NCBI GenBank assembly: GCA_001949185.1
Contig: BDGG01000002.1
Span: 5,756,448 to 5,820,447, forward strand
Direction of reading: 5' to 3'
DNA length: 64,000 nucleotides
Source of the DNA: Ramazzottius varieornatus
Taxonomy: Eukaryota; Tardigrada; Eutardigrada; Parachela; Ramazzottiidae
Numbering within the stretch: position 1 is the stretch's first letter; each line of letters starts with the position of its first letter. Shown here in pieces: positions 35,015-46,195 of this stretch. The notes below the pieces were generated by a model. It saw only the letters and a program-made list of their open reading frames with translations. It was not told the origin of the DNA and did no database searches. The position numbers were made by a program, and so were the translations under genes.

Positions 35015-37035
35015 TCAGTTAATTCCTGCAAGAAATGCTATCGTCCCAATTAGGAGCAAGAATTTTCGCGCCAAGGGATGCGTGTCGCCGGCGTAATTCT
35101 TCACGCGATGCTTGGATTTCTCCGGCAGTGTTTTGATGGAAATGGGTTTGTGTAGACTACCGAAGAAGCCAGTAGAGTGGTCGCTGGAAGGTGGTCCATC
35201 ACGAACCGGAACATTCACAGCTGGGTTAATGACGGGCGGTGAAACGGCTGCTGCTAACACCACGCCATCATCTGCTGTGCGGCTTTCGTTCCCTCGAGAT
35301 ATCGATGGAGCACCGACGGACCCTACCGGACGAACATGCGACAAGATGTTCGTGGTGCCTTCAGCGACCGGCTGGCCGGGAGTGATGCGTGGCAGGGAGT
35401 CGGTGACATGCTGGAATGGCCAGCTTGTGGTCGTGTCGAAATTGGGGTCCTGTTGAGTGACTTCCACGGTTGGCTGTAGCCCATCTGGGATATTCGGCAA
35501 CGAGGAAGTGAAGTTGGCATCAGGAAGTCCCGAACTTTGATCCATGATTACCGGATCTTTGACGCACTGGTTCTGATACTCGAAACACTGCAACAAAGAA
35601 GTGCCCACGTTTTCTTAGAAGAACTCTTACTTCGGTTCAGTGAACTTCTCACCTGACGGGCTATCCAATCTTGAAGAGTGGACTTCATCATCTTGTAGAG
35701 GAATTTCTTGACGAAATCGGCGCTAGACGGATGGCATTTACGGACCGCTGCATCGAAGGAACATTGCGTCAACCGATGAAGTCCATCACTGAAAAGAGCA
35801 TTCGTCAAGCTTTTTCCCTGTATAATCGATACTCTATTACAGCTGCTGCATTTCCGGTTCAACGAATCGTTTGTAATGGCAGTACATAACGTGCAACTCG
35901 ATGCTTTTTGTGACCACAGCGGCGTTAAGGTTTTGTCCAGTATGAGAGACATCAATTTTTCACTTGGTTTAAAAACGTGGGTAAACTTTCGGTGGATGTT
36001 TTTGCAGTTTGTTGGAACAGTTTATAGTGGTTTTGAAGCCACACAATAGTCGTGACCTCTGTTGAAAACGATTCACCTCGCTATGATAATTACTTTATGT
36101 TTAGTCAATTTTCCACAAAGCGTGAAGGGCTGTCTCATACAAGTCATCTGCTGGCCGGCATGACCTCGACCTATGCTATACGGAGGCTCCTTAGCACATA
36201 TTAGGCAAGGCTTGGTTACGACATCGTAAGTACTCCGTAAAGATAAAGCAAACAATTCACATCGACGCCTCTTCTATGCAACAGAGACTATCGTTGACGA
36301 AGAGCCGGATACAGCTCGCATTGAATCAGAAAGAGGATAATCTTACTAGAGTACTCTTCAGCTTACCAACAACTTCGATGTAGTACTTCCTGTGGTGTAA
36401 GATTATCGGATATGGCGGCTAAATCCGAAACGGTCGACCCGTAGTTGGTGATACATTGATTGATGTCGGCACTCGTCACTGCCAAACACTGACCACTACA
36501 AGGAAGAAACGAACAATTTTCCAAAAATCTGACCGGAAACAAGTCCTAATGGTTCTGGTGGCAAGGAACCATACTTACTGATGGGCGTAGTCTGTAACAA
36601 AATCAAGATAATCAGCACGATGGGTTCCCTAATAAACAGTAAGCAGAAACATGGGATATCGTAATTGGGGTACTCACCTCTTCGGAACTGCTCGTTCTCG
36701 CAGAAGAGCGTGACGAACTCGTTGGCTTGTCGGATGAACGGGTCCAGCGTGATGAGCTCCGCCGCCAGGCATGGCCGTAAAACCTTATCGTTGCACAACC
36801 TGACGGATGCAAAGGCATCGCAGTCATCCTTGATGGCGGAGTCGGGAATGAGACCTGATAAATACTTTTGTGGCGAGAACCCAGTGATTAGTCTTCCGCA
36901 TTGGTCTATTAAAGACTGCTGGCAGGGCGAAGCTAACGAGTAAACAGGTGATATAAAACTGAAGAACAAATGAAGCCACCACACCCAATACGAGGTCCAC
37001 AAAATTTTAACGAAGCTCATTTCCGTATGAAGCAT
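35015..37035 (-). CDS. Secreted cysteine-rich protein, local family copy 4, with a 13-nt microexon
   Basis: 402 aa, five exons: 37035-36678, 36591-36579 (13 nt), 36495-36367, 35788-35653 and 35587-35015. ATG at 37035, or at 37020 (MSFVKIL), gives a signal peptide (WVWWLHLFFSFISPVYS). The cysteine ladder is SPCQQ, DQC, …KDDCDAFASVRLC, …RPC, …LFC, …HGQCL, …NQC, …SCC, …TQC, …RKC and …RQC. The microexon ACTACGCCCATCA is required: without it the frame breaks, and with it the protein reads RRDYAHHGQC, matching YLQHAEC and YLTHADC of the paralogues. The first two coding exons of the other copies are fused here (intron loss). A 190-residue Pro/Thr/Ser-rich stalk ends in a hydrophobic tail (KFLLLIGTIAFLAGI), likely a GPI signal. 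Confidence 0.75.
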
Positions 37036-37820
37036 CACAGAGGATCCACGTCGGAAAGAGCGCGGACGAAGAACTGTTATGATAATTTGGAAGGCTATTC
37101 GTCAAGGGATAACCATCGGTAAGGGGGGACTCTATCAGCGAGAGGTGGGTTGGTCGGTTAGGTCTGAGAATATTTTAAGAAAAGTCGTGCGGCGTCCTTC
37201 CGGTGCAAAACAACTTCACCGAGTGGAGCAACGAGTACTCCATCAACTAACTTTACTTTGGCTGAGTAATTAAGGCTTAAGATTTGAGGCTCAAGGTTTC
37301 ACCACGCGTTGGATGCTGCCCCAACCACAGAGGTGAGAAAGCCCAGTTAAACGACTTGACTGTCATCGGAATGACCAACGATGATAAACAAACACGCAGT
37401 TCAGAGGGAGGTCCATTAAAGTCAGAGCGCGACTGGTTAGAACAAATTTCATTTGACTGTCGACTACAAACAAAGCACCCCACACAAACATCGACAAACC
37501 ATTAGCTCTTCACTTCTTGATAACACATGTGTAAATCCGGCTAAATGCAAATGACGAAGACGAGGAAGACCGATGCTTTGAGAGAAACAAGGCTGCATTG
37601 TTTTACCATTATTCAAAGGCCATCAAACCCTTTCCGTATGTTAGTCAATCATCAAGTCAAGTCAATAAGCTAATCAAAGAAACATAAACAATCCGCATGC
37701 CCAGATTCACTTCAGCCAGCACGGAGATGAGACAAAAAAGTAGAAATTACCAGCCGAGTTCTATTCAGATCGTTTTGTTTGTTAGTCATGACTGCCGTCA
37801 AGTGCGCCCGTTCGTTTCAA
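37036..37820. other. Spacer upstream of cysteine-rich copy 4
   Basis: Promoter of copy 4 and synaptophysin 3' UTR; no supported exon. Confidence 0.4.
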
Positions 37821-39199
37821 TTATAGCTTAGGTGGCATACCGGAAGCGAAGCCGGAGGTTCCTGCTCCAAGCGAGCTCGATGCGACCGTCTCTGTCGGAT
37901 GGCTGGCTTTGTACCAAGGTGTCTCCTTGTACAGAAACCAAACGTTGCCGGCCCAGATGAAAAAGTTCAGGAACCCAAAGATCTGCAAAACCCAGACACT
38001 TTCACATAGTTGCGCATTGCAGTCCAGAAACAGAAGACGGGAAGTGAGCAAACAAAACAAAACAGGATCGCAGTCCTGAGCGGCGCACTACTCCAGCCAA
38101 CATCAAGGAAAAGTGCGCCACTTGAGATAATGATCCTGAAGGTCCTGTTTGCCCAGTTGACAAAGAACAGCACAACACAAAACATACCACAGAGATGTTT
38201 AGGTTAGCATAGTTGGGATAACTTCCCGGCTGGCAACTGGTACATCCAACTTTGTCGCTACCACGATCAGCCAACCTACTGACGACGTAGTTTGGATCCG
38301 TGGCGGCTTTGACACCTGTTACACCGTGAGCCCAGGCCGAAGAAGCGACGAGCCAGAAGAAGGCGAACATTATCGTGAGGATGAAATCCTGTGGTGACAA
38401 CGGAGAAGTTTTAACAGGTGAAAATCTAATGAAAGGGGTTGTAAATTGTGATTACTCGGCAATGCTTACGGCCAGGGGGATGTTCTCGCGCGTGCGATAC
38501 AGTTTGTCCAAGAAGATGTACAGCAACAATGCGCCCAAGCAATAGAGAAACGTGAGCACTCCCACCGCCACGAAGAATTGCGCGGAGCTTCGGTGTGATC
38601 CTCCTAGTGGTTCAAGTTCGTTATTGGTAAGACTACAAGGATGGACGCGTACGTCGTAGTCTTCCAGGCTAAAATTAGAGAAGCAGTCTTGCCAAGGCTT
38701 GGTCGTAGGACAAATTAGTCTAATGTCGGATCACACAGTGGGATGCAATCACGCCTTACTCGAACGGATATGAAAAATTATAGGTTTGGGTATGCTCTGT
38801 GATATCCTTGGTATCATTGCATGCGTAGTTCACGCTTCCTTGTGACGAATAGCTGCTTGTGGTGGCAAATGCGCAAATTCCAAAGATCTGCAACAGAAAA
38901 CAGTGCTGAAATGTGGTTGTTGACGTTGTTCATCAGAGCAACAACAACAATAATAAGCTAAACGAACAGCTCAGTGACTGGCCGAAAGCAACCCACCAGC
39001 TCCAGTATCTTGATGAAGCCACGTGGTTCTTTCCAGACTCTCCCGTTGAACTCCATGCCATTCTGGATGGAAACAAGGATTAAAGAAAACAATGTTTCAC
39101 TTCACTACGAGTTAAGTTAGGAAGGATACAATGACAATGTCATAGACTCATGCTTAACACACGGACACGGTTCACCTGACTTACCCGTATCGCGTCCAT
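37821..39199 (-). CDS. SYP: Synaptophysin (physin family, MARVEL domain)
   Basis: A four-helix MARVEL-domain membrane protein of synaptic vesicles. Six exons give 256 aa: 39199-39185, 39062-38997, 38887-38760, 38668-38470, 38388-38188 and 37982-37821. Family landmarks: WKEPRGFIKILELIFGICAF (helix 1), the luminal loop with NYACND…YPF and VRVHPC, SSAQFFVAVGVLTFLYCLGA (helix 2), DFILTIMFAFFWLVASSAWA (helix 3), a second luminal loop with two Cys, and FGFLNFFIWAGNVWFLYKET (helix 4). The FKET-like end of helix 4 and SSAWA in helix 3 distinguish it from synaptogyrin. The C-terminal tail is short and lacks the Tyr-Gly-rich repeats of vertebrate synaptophysin. The first coding exon may extend upstream beyond the ATG used. 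Confidence 0.9.
38082..38127. repeat. Short inverted-repeat element, copy 3
   Basis: GGCGCACT (38082-38089) and GTGCGCCACTTGAGA (38113-38127) in the last intron of synaptophysin. The 15-base right end is identical to that at 29754 and 59619; the left end is degraded. Confidence 0.5.
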
Positions 39200-39445
39200 G
39201 TCCAAGTCGCAACCGTGTTCCTGCCGAACCAAAAATACCTTAAGCTAGGAACGCCCGTCTGGTCAGGAAAATGAAGCTTACCTCGAGTAACGCTGAAAGT
39301 ACTTCCTGTGGAGGCTAGAAGGCTTCTGGCAGACTGGCACTAGTCCATTCAGCAGAATCTCTAATCTGACCAGAACAGGGAAGGGTCGATCCAACGACTG
39401 GATGGAATTGTCCCACGCTAAACTGGAGTGAAATATCCGCAATCC

Positions 39446-39790
39446 TCAACTCCAGGTGTCTGCACAAACAGATGAGAGATGCTTCGTGGACAGAAGTTGC
39501 ATCTTCTTCAGTTCTTCTTCCGGATCCCGTTTTCCCTTATAAAGCTTCCGAGTTCCGCAAACATAATCTCGAGACACAGGTGACAGACTGACAGGACTAC
39601 AGGTGGAAATCGGGATAACGGCAAGCCCCTGAGACGGATCCGCTGAGCTCTCAACTTTGCTGGGCAAGGTGGGCCGTCTCCCTTCGCGCATGGCACAGTC
39701 CGCTCCGCAAAAACGCTTGGCACCATTTTTACCGTTTGACCGGATGAGGGGTGCACCCCGAAAATCGAGTGACTTTGCAAAATCACTCAT
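39446..39790 (-). CDS. Hypothetical single-exon ORF, 114 aa
   Basis: ATG-initiated frame (MSDFAKSLDFRGAP…, ending SSVCADTWS) lying between synaptophysin and PSMA5, its start 155 bp from the divergent PSMA5 start. It has mixed charge, two CxxxC-like cysteines (RFCGADCAM) and no signal peptide or membrane helix. I do not recognise it. It may be a real small gene sharing the PSMA5 promoter, an unspliced first exon, or chance. Confidence 0.4.
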   Translation of the reverse strand: MSDFAKSLDFRGAPLIRSNGKNGAKRFCGADCAMREGRRPTLPSKVESSADPSQGLAVIPISTCSPVSLSPVSRDYVCGTRKLYKGKRDPEEELKKMQLLSTKHLSSVCADTWS

Positions 39791-39945
39791 CTAATGTTTT
39801 TCAGCTTTTCGTCGGAAGTTCGAGCATTGAAATTGCAGTCTTTTCTCCATTCTTAGAGTGTAGTCGTCCTGTCTTTGTTATCTCCGTATACACACACCGG
39901 CCAGCGGTCTTCTAGGCGGAAAACGGATTCACAAGATCTGCAAAC

Positions 39946-41160
39946 ATGTTTATGTCACGGTCCGAATATGACAGAGGTATCAATACATACTCGCCTGAAG
40001 GTCGACTCTTCCAAGTTGAATATGCTATTGAAGCCATCAAGGTAAGTTTTGTGCGTTGTTTTGCGATGCGTAAAAAGTAAACGGGGGAGCCTGCTGCAAG
40101 AAGAGTTGGTCAGTCAAGTTAGGTTCCGTCGTTGTTGCGTCTTATTGTCAGTTCGGCGACGGTATCGACTGTCGACTGTCGAGCTTGCAGCCGGTTGACT
40201 GGCAGTGTTTGGGTTTTAGTTAGGATCGACAGCTATCGGGATCCAAACGAAAGAAGGATGTGTGCTCGCCGTGGAAAAGCGCATAACTTCTCCCTTGTTG
40301 GAAGCATCCAGTATCGAAAAGATTTGGAAGGTGGACGAGCACATTGGTAAGCTACAACGCCGATCTATGATCTCAGGATCTTTTGTCAGAGTGCTCATAT
40401 GAATCATATGATGCGTACTCTGCTTACTAAACTGTGGCTTTGACGACATTCTTTTGTTCTTATCAGGTTGTGCCGTCAGTGGATTGATCGCGGATGCCCG
40501 CACGCTCGTGGATAAGGCCCGAGTGGAAGCTCTTAGCCATTGGTTCAACTACAACGAAAGAATGAGTGTGGAAAGTGTGGCTCAAGCTGTATCAAATCTG
40601 GCCATAGGATATGGAACCACTCTGTCCCGACCGTTTGGTGTGGCCATGCTGTTCGCCGGGATTGACCACCGGAAGCCTCAGCTGTAAGATTATTGACATT
40701 TTGTCCGACCTCTCATGGTGGGACTGAAAGGAGGGTGTTGAATGATTAGACTTGTTCTCAGGTGGCATATGGATCCTTCGGGTACTTTCATTCAGTTTGA
40801 CGCCAAGGCAATCGGATCGGGCTCGGAAGGAGCGCAGCAGAGTCTGCAGGAAGTTTATAACAAGGATCTCACCATGCAAGAAGCTCTAAAGCACGCAACA
40901 ACCATTCTGAAGCAGGTTATGGAGGAGAAGATCAACTCCGTCAATATAGAGGTACGATACTGTGAAGTATATTATTCGCTGCACGCGATGAACACTGAAC
41001 TGTAATCTCCGGCCACATGAGCAACAGGACTCACTTGGCGGTTCGGTCAAGATGTCTCTAATTTTATTCCCTTCTGTAGATCGCAACTGTGACTCCGGAC
41101 AGAATGTACCATTTATATACGCCTGCCGAAGTCGAAGAAGTACTAAAGACTATTACGTGA
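39946..41160 (+). CDS. PSMA5: 20S proteasome subunit alpha type 5
   Basis: A structural alpha-ring subunit of the 20S proteasome, the cytosolic and nuclear protease core. Five exons give 236 aa: 39946-40041, 40220-40346, 40467-40683, 40762-40951 and 41080-41160. The N-terminal gate sequence [20 protein letters not shown] and EYAIEAIK are near-identical to other alpha-5 subunits. They are followed by [52 protein letters not shown] and HMDPSGTF. Length agrees with the family (about 241 aa). Convergent with NELF-A (348 bp between stops). Confidence 0.97.
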
Positions 41161-41508
41161 TCTTTATCTCGTTTGGCGATTTATTCGTGACAATGGTAGT
41201 AGCTTCATGCAGTAGTTGAATAACGAGTTTCCTGCAAACATTAAGTTTTTCCATAGTGTAGTGAAATCTTTTCCTGCTAGGTTCGTATTGTACAACGAAT
41301 TGCTTTCGCATTGGTCGGGAGCCACTTTTTCGATAAAGCTTCTTCCAAGGTACGATAGAGCTGCTGCGTTCAGTACACGTACCGGCGCAAAAAAAATGTG
41401 AAACTAAGGTCTGCAGCACTGGCTAATGATCGGAACTGTAAGAAACCACAAAGCACACCATGGATTGCATCGCTTTAGCTCACTACAGGGTCATAGTGAC
41501 AAACAGGC

Positions 41509-43650
41509 TTAATGTTGAGGAGGCGCAGCGGCGTTGACGAGAGGTTTCTGCTTCCTCAAGCGCTTCCAGTCTCCTGTGTTGAAATCCATGTGGAAATATT
41601 CCTCTACTACAGCGTCGACCTCTTGTCCATTGGACAACGTAGTGCGAGCAGGGTGTTCGCTCAGACGAATGGTAAGCACCGGTCCAAGATGAGGACAAGG
41701 GTTATCTGTTAAATGAAAAACAGTAAAACCTGTAAATCGTATATCTCGCTGATGCTCTCCTCTCCTGCAAAACAGCTTCGACTTCTACTGCCGGCGAGCA
41801 CTTGATAAAGCTCAGTACGTACCACGAACTCCAGCGATAAAGTTAATTATCAAAATCTTCTCGGGTCGAGTAACACGGTTCGCATTAGCGAATGTATCAG
41901 CGATAGCTTTCTGAACTTCTTTCTGCAACGAGATGATTTGCCATTATGGTCGCGTGTTCAGAGCAGTGCCTGTTGGATACGATGAAACAGAAACCTTACC
42001 GATAACTTAACGTTCCGGAAGTCAGCCAGGGGAATTGCATTGGAAAGCACAACGGGCGGCTGGGACGTTGCGGCGGAAACGGCTATCGGCAGGCGCGAAG
42101 GACCAGCTTCCGAAGTCGTGGAAACTGGCTCTCTTGGTGACGGTGGACGAGGTGGTACAGGTGCCGGAAGCCCACTAGACGACACAGGAGGAACTGAACA
42201 AGCAGACTCGACATGTTGCCGCTTGGGTTCTGGAACTTCTATTCGAGCCAGAGTTCAATGTTACACGGGAACGACTTGAAATGAAAATCAGCAGAAATAT
42301 AACACAAACCTGGAGAATTTTCTTGCCCGTGCAATTCACGATGTTCGACCGTCTCGGGGGGTTCCTCGTCCGTTGAATCCGTGTCATGCTCCGGCAGGAT
42401 ATCTGCATTTCCTTCAGGCCTGCCTTCATTTCCGGACGTGCTTACATGCATTGCTGCGTCGGCCTTCTTGCGTTTCTTTCGTTCTTCCGCGCTCAGGAGA
42501 TGGCGCGGTGTTTCAGCTGTGTCGATGAGTTTAACTCCCGGACGGACACCGCATTTGCTTGAAGCGGCCGAAGCACTTGCCTTTATGCGTGCGGACGTGC
42601 TGGCGACGTAGTTTTTCTTTGTGGCGGAAAGCTGTGAAGGAGCTAAGCACAACAATGGCATTAGGTCCACAAACTGTTCACCTAAAAATGACTCGAAGGT
42701 GACTTACTTATGATAGAGTCGATTGGCTTGAAACGATCTCGGTAACGCATCGGCAATGTACTGTCAACTTCTGTCTTTGATTTAGCAAGAGGAAGACTCG
42801 CTGCAACAAACGGACGTTAGTAAGTTCTGTGCTTAAGTGAAAGTTGCGGACTTCACCAACCTCTAGTTAAGGCCTCTGCTCGTAAAATAGCGGATTTCGG
42901 TTTCTGTTTCAGAGTTAAATGTTTCGGCGGTGGCGCGATGTTGCCGTACGTGGCGGTGAACGCAGTTTTTGTCATGAACTCGGCCTCATCGGGAACGAAG
43001 AGAAGACCATTAGAGTTCTCGCCCAATTTCATCAAGTGCCGTTTCAGATCTGCTTTCAGTCCTTCGAAGACTTCCGCGTTGTCCAGAAGCGCGGTGTTGA
43101 ATTCTCCTTTCAACGGGTAAAATTTGAGAAACTCCGCGGTCAAGCTCACCCTTCAAAGCATATACCGAACATTACATTTTGCTATAAATGGACACGGTAC
43201 AGCTGTGACCGAGCTGTGAAATCGTTTTTCTTTGTCCGGAACTCAACCGGAAGTCACAGTACGGGGCTTTCGCATACACCTGCAGCTGATCGTACTAACC
43301 ACTGATCCGTGTCCTTGATCCCCAACTCTATGATGTCCTCCAGTTCGGGGCGTAGCTGTTCACCGAAGAAAGGAGAGCTGGTTTATAGCACACCAATCAC
43401 AAACTCGTACTGGACTTCAAAGACTTGTTGCATATAAGCTTACCGTTTCGAGATTTCTTCTAACGATGTGCAGGATCGACAGGAGTAACTTGATCTTCAG
43501 CGACGGTTGCAACTCCAGGAAGCAATCATATATTCCTTTCAGAACGTCCTTGTTCAGGTGGGGAGCGATGTTGCCGTCTACCCATGTCCTTTCCGATGAT
43601 CCCAGCTTATTCAAAAGCCACTGAGGGATATCCGGGATGGTAGCCGACAT
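41509..43650 (-). CDS. NELFA: Negative elongation factor A (NELF-A)
   Basis: A subunit of the NELF complex that holds RNA polymerase II at promoter-proximal pause sites. Eight exons give 504 aa: 43650-43444, 43355-43300, 43150-42861, 42800-42708, 42642-42310, 42238-42000, 41922-41823 and 41705-41509. The N-terminal HDAg-like domain reads WLLNKLGSSERTW, SLKIKLLLSILHIVRRN and WVSLTAEFLKFYP. Then comes the conserved PPPKHLTLKQKPKSAILRAE block, a low-complexity Pro/Ser middle with an acidic stretch, and the C-terminal NRVTRPEKILIINFIAGVR plus DFNTGDWKRLRKQKPL typical of NELF-A. The exon-2 acceptor was set at 43356/43357 (GTGAACAG) because the upstream AG gives a stop. The exon-2 donor is the weak GTTAGT. 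Confidence 0.92.
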
Positions 43651-45218
43651 TTCAGCGATTACAGACAAGTATCAAAGGCCACTCAAACTCCGCTACGCGA
43701 ACGATAATGAGAGGTCCCGCACTCTCATGATCGTCCGGACGTTGAGAAACGTTCAATCGAGTGAAGAGGAACAACACCAGCGGGAGATTAGATGCTCAAA
43801 GGACTGTGGACAACGTTAACCTTCCGCCAGTGTTGTTCCGATTATTGTAATACATAATTGAAAATGGCTAATTTTGGCCTTTTTGGAATTCCGATACAAC
43901 AATTCAAATTGAGAAACTTCTGCCAACGTATTTGGATATTAATCGGATTTCAAATTCAAATCGGAAATGATCAGAGCATCTTAATTCGTAATTCGAATCA
44001 CACAATGGCTTAATAGAAATAATCACAATGGGAATAAGACACTACGGTCGATTTGAACTGGTTACTGGCACATTATTACCGCAAAATCACAAAAGATTAA
44101 GTTTGCCAGTTAAATCTACAGCTGTCAGCATCAAGCCCGTAGTGCAATCCACCAATTTGTCCCTAGATTTAGCGCATCCAGAGACCAGCACATCGGGGCT
44201 GTTTTTAGCAGTTTGCCTCTCACGACTGTGTATCATTGATCGTTGATTTGATGAGGAGATAGATTCGCAAAGTATCGCCGAAACTTGGAAGTGAAGGCAT
44301 AGAATTTTCGAGTGATTTTGTGAACGCTCAGAATTTATCGCTGATCTATCATTTTAAGACTGGCATCTCAATCATCGTCAAGAATCAGAACACGGAAAGC
44401 AGAAGTCCGATGGCAGAAGATGGGTAAGAAACTTTCTTGGGCACATTACCCAAAGAACCGGTCGTAGACTTGAATCCTCCGAGAATTCCGCGCCTTCACC
44501 GTCACCCACTGCAATGAGCTGAGCATTTCTGTTGGAACTCAAAACGGCGGAGTCCCAAATGTAAAGACGTCTGCAGGGTGAAGGAAGAAGGTCATACCAT
44601 ATTGAAAATTGAAATTACCAAACGACGTCGTAATAATTCTAATAATTCGGGGTACCGTTACGGGAAGAATTTCGATTGATCGTAACTGTGATTCAAACTG
44701 CAAATGTCGTATCGGAACAACACTGCTCATTTGTACCGTGTAGAGGGCTCACTCATAGTGAACGCCAGTTGCCTGCGAGGAACTGCCCTCAAAAAAGTCG
44801 AAGAATCATCTCGAGTATGCACAAAGGGACTCTGAATCGAGAGGATCATGATACCATCATCGGAGGAAGCTCGAGCTCCAGACAGCACGCCATTGCTCAG
44901 GATAATTCCCCGAGTTTTTGAGGAATTTCACCGAGTTTCCGATGAGTCATGAGTCGTGGTTTCGGCTGTGATCAATCAATTCTGTACTAATCATTCAAAG
45001 GTGGTGGCGTATCGATTAATACGGAATTGATAACCCTGTTGATAGTACCACTTGATGGCACTACACGATCAACATCCAACAGGGTATAATTTTAAACTAT
45101 GCCTGTACGTACAACAGATGACTAATGATGGAGACCACTTTCGGTGCCAAGAAATTTCTGTTCAATCTTCCGCCATAAGCCTAAGCTTGCCATAGTTTAT
45201 CCCAATTTAATAGCTTTA

Positions 45219-45348
45219 GAATGCCTGAACAGCTTTCTACGATGACTCAAGCGGTCTATTATTCATTCTGAAGCTCCGCTGGAAGGCCAGCCTTTTGGGC
45301 GGAGCTCTCGCAAGAATGCCTTAACAGCTTTCTACGATGATTCAAGCG
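45219..45348. repeat. Nested direct repeats with a hairpin core, copy A
   Basis: A 35-bp unit starting GAATGCCTGAACAGC (45219-45253) recurs at 45314-45348 with a few changes. Between them sits a hairpin-forming unit (45272-45304) whose outer arms AGCTCCGC and GCGGAGCT enclose an inner GCTGG/CCAGC stem. The hairpin unit recurs at 45884-45925. Confidence 0.75.
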
Positions 45349-45860
45349 TAGTGCTGGCAAAAATACGATAAGATTCGATACGATATTTTTCGATAAAGTA
45401 GTGCCGGATATTTTATCGCGGTCTTCGATATTCGTTCAGTATCGATATTTCGATACGATATTTTTCCACTACCGTATTTTCGCAACATCGTATCATATCG
45501 CAGCAATATATCGATATTTCTACAATTTTAATTTTTGTCCGAGTTCCACTGGTCCGGGCTCAAGAACTCAAGAAGCCGATTTCTACATTGAGTGTTAGTA
45601 AGATCGGAAGCGTCGGATGCAGCAGAAACGTGACTATACCAAGAGTTCGAACACATGGAAACCTGGACAAAATTAGTACCAAAATTAGTACCGATTTTTT
45701 TTAAGTTTTGGTCCGTGGATCCGCGCGGCAGTCTTCGGCTTCCTGCTGCATGCTGTGCTGTGCTGTACAAATTTCGTCTATTTCCGTACTGCGGCTGTGC
45801 TGCTGCACAGCACAGCTGCAGTGCAATGCAGCGCATGCGGCCAGATTCCGTGCTCTAATC

Positions 45861-45925
45861 TCAAGCGGTCTGATTTAGTCTAAAGCTCCGCTGGAAGACC
45901 AGCCTTCTGGGCGGAGCTCTCGCAA
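45861..45925. repeat. Hairpin-bearing direct repeat, copy B
   Basis: Matches 45247-45313 from TCAAGCGGTCT through the AGCTCCGC…GCGGAGCT hairpin to CTCTCGCAA, with a handful of substitutions and small indels. The two copies bracket about 550 bp of AT-rich and CTGTGC-rich DNA. Confidence 0.75.
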
Positions 45926-46114
45926 AAGGATCGTGCTGTCGGGAGCTCGAGCTTCCTCTGGTGAGTTTGCGATTCAGAGTCCCTTTGGGTATTACTACTA
46001 TGATGTCACGATATTCCTGTGCGTGTTGAATTGTGATAGTGCGCTTCGGCTCGCAATCTCTATTTTATTTCCACCTGTCAATTTCATAATTTTCATTTCA
46101 CCTGTGTTCAGCGT

Positions 46115-46195
46115 CACTTATGAGCTGCTAAACCGAGCAGCCAAGTATTGATTGTCAATCAACTCAGCAGTGCTCGGTTTAGCAGCTCATAAGTG
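46115..46195. mobile_element. 81-bp palindromic MITE with 8-bp target-site duplication (hAT-like)
   Basis: Perfect 25-bp terminal inverted repeats (46115-46139 and 46171-46195, starting CACTTATGAG). A perfect 8-bp direct repeat TTCAGCGT flanks them on both sides (46107-46114 and 46196-46203). The 31-bp centre contains another palindrome (TTGATTGTCAATCAA). An 8-bp target-site duplication is the hallmark of hAT-superfamily transposition. No transposase is present, so it is a non-autonomous element. Confidence 0.85.

Noticed and set aside
37821-39199. Synaptogyrin as an alternative identity for the MARVEL protein
   Set aside because: Helix 4 ends FLYKETPW and helix 3 contains SSAWA, both matching synaptophysin rather than synaptogyrin.
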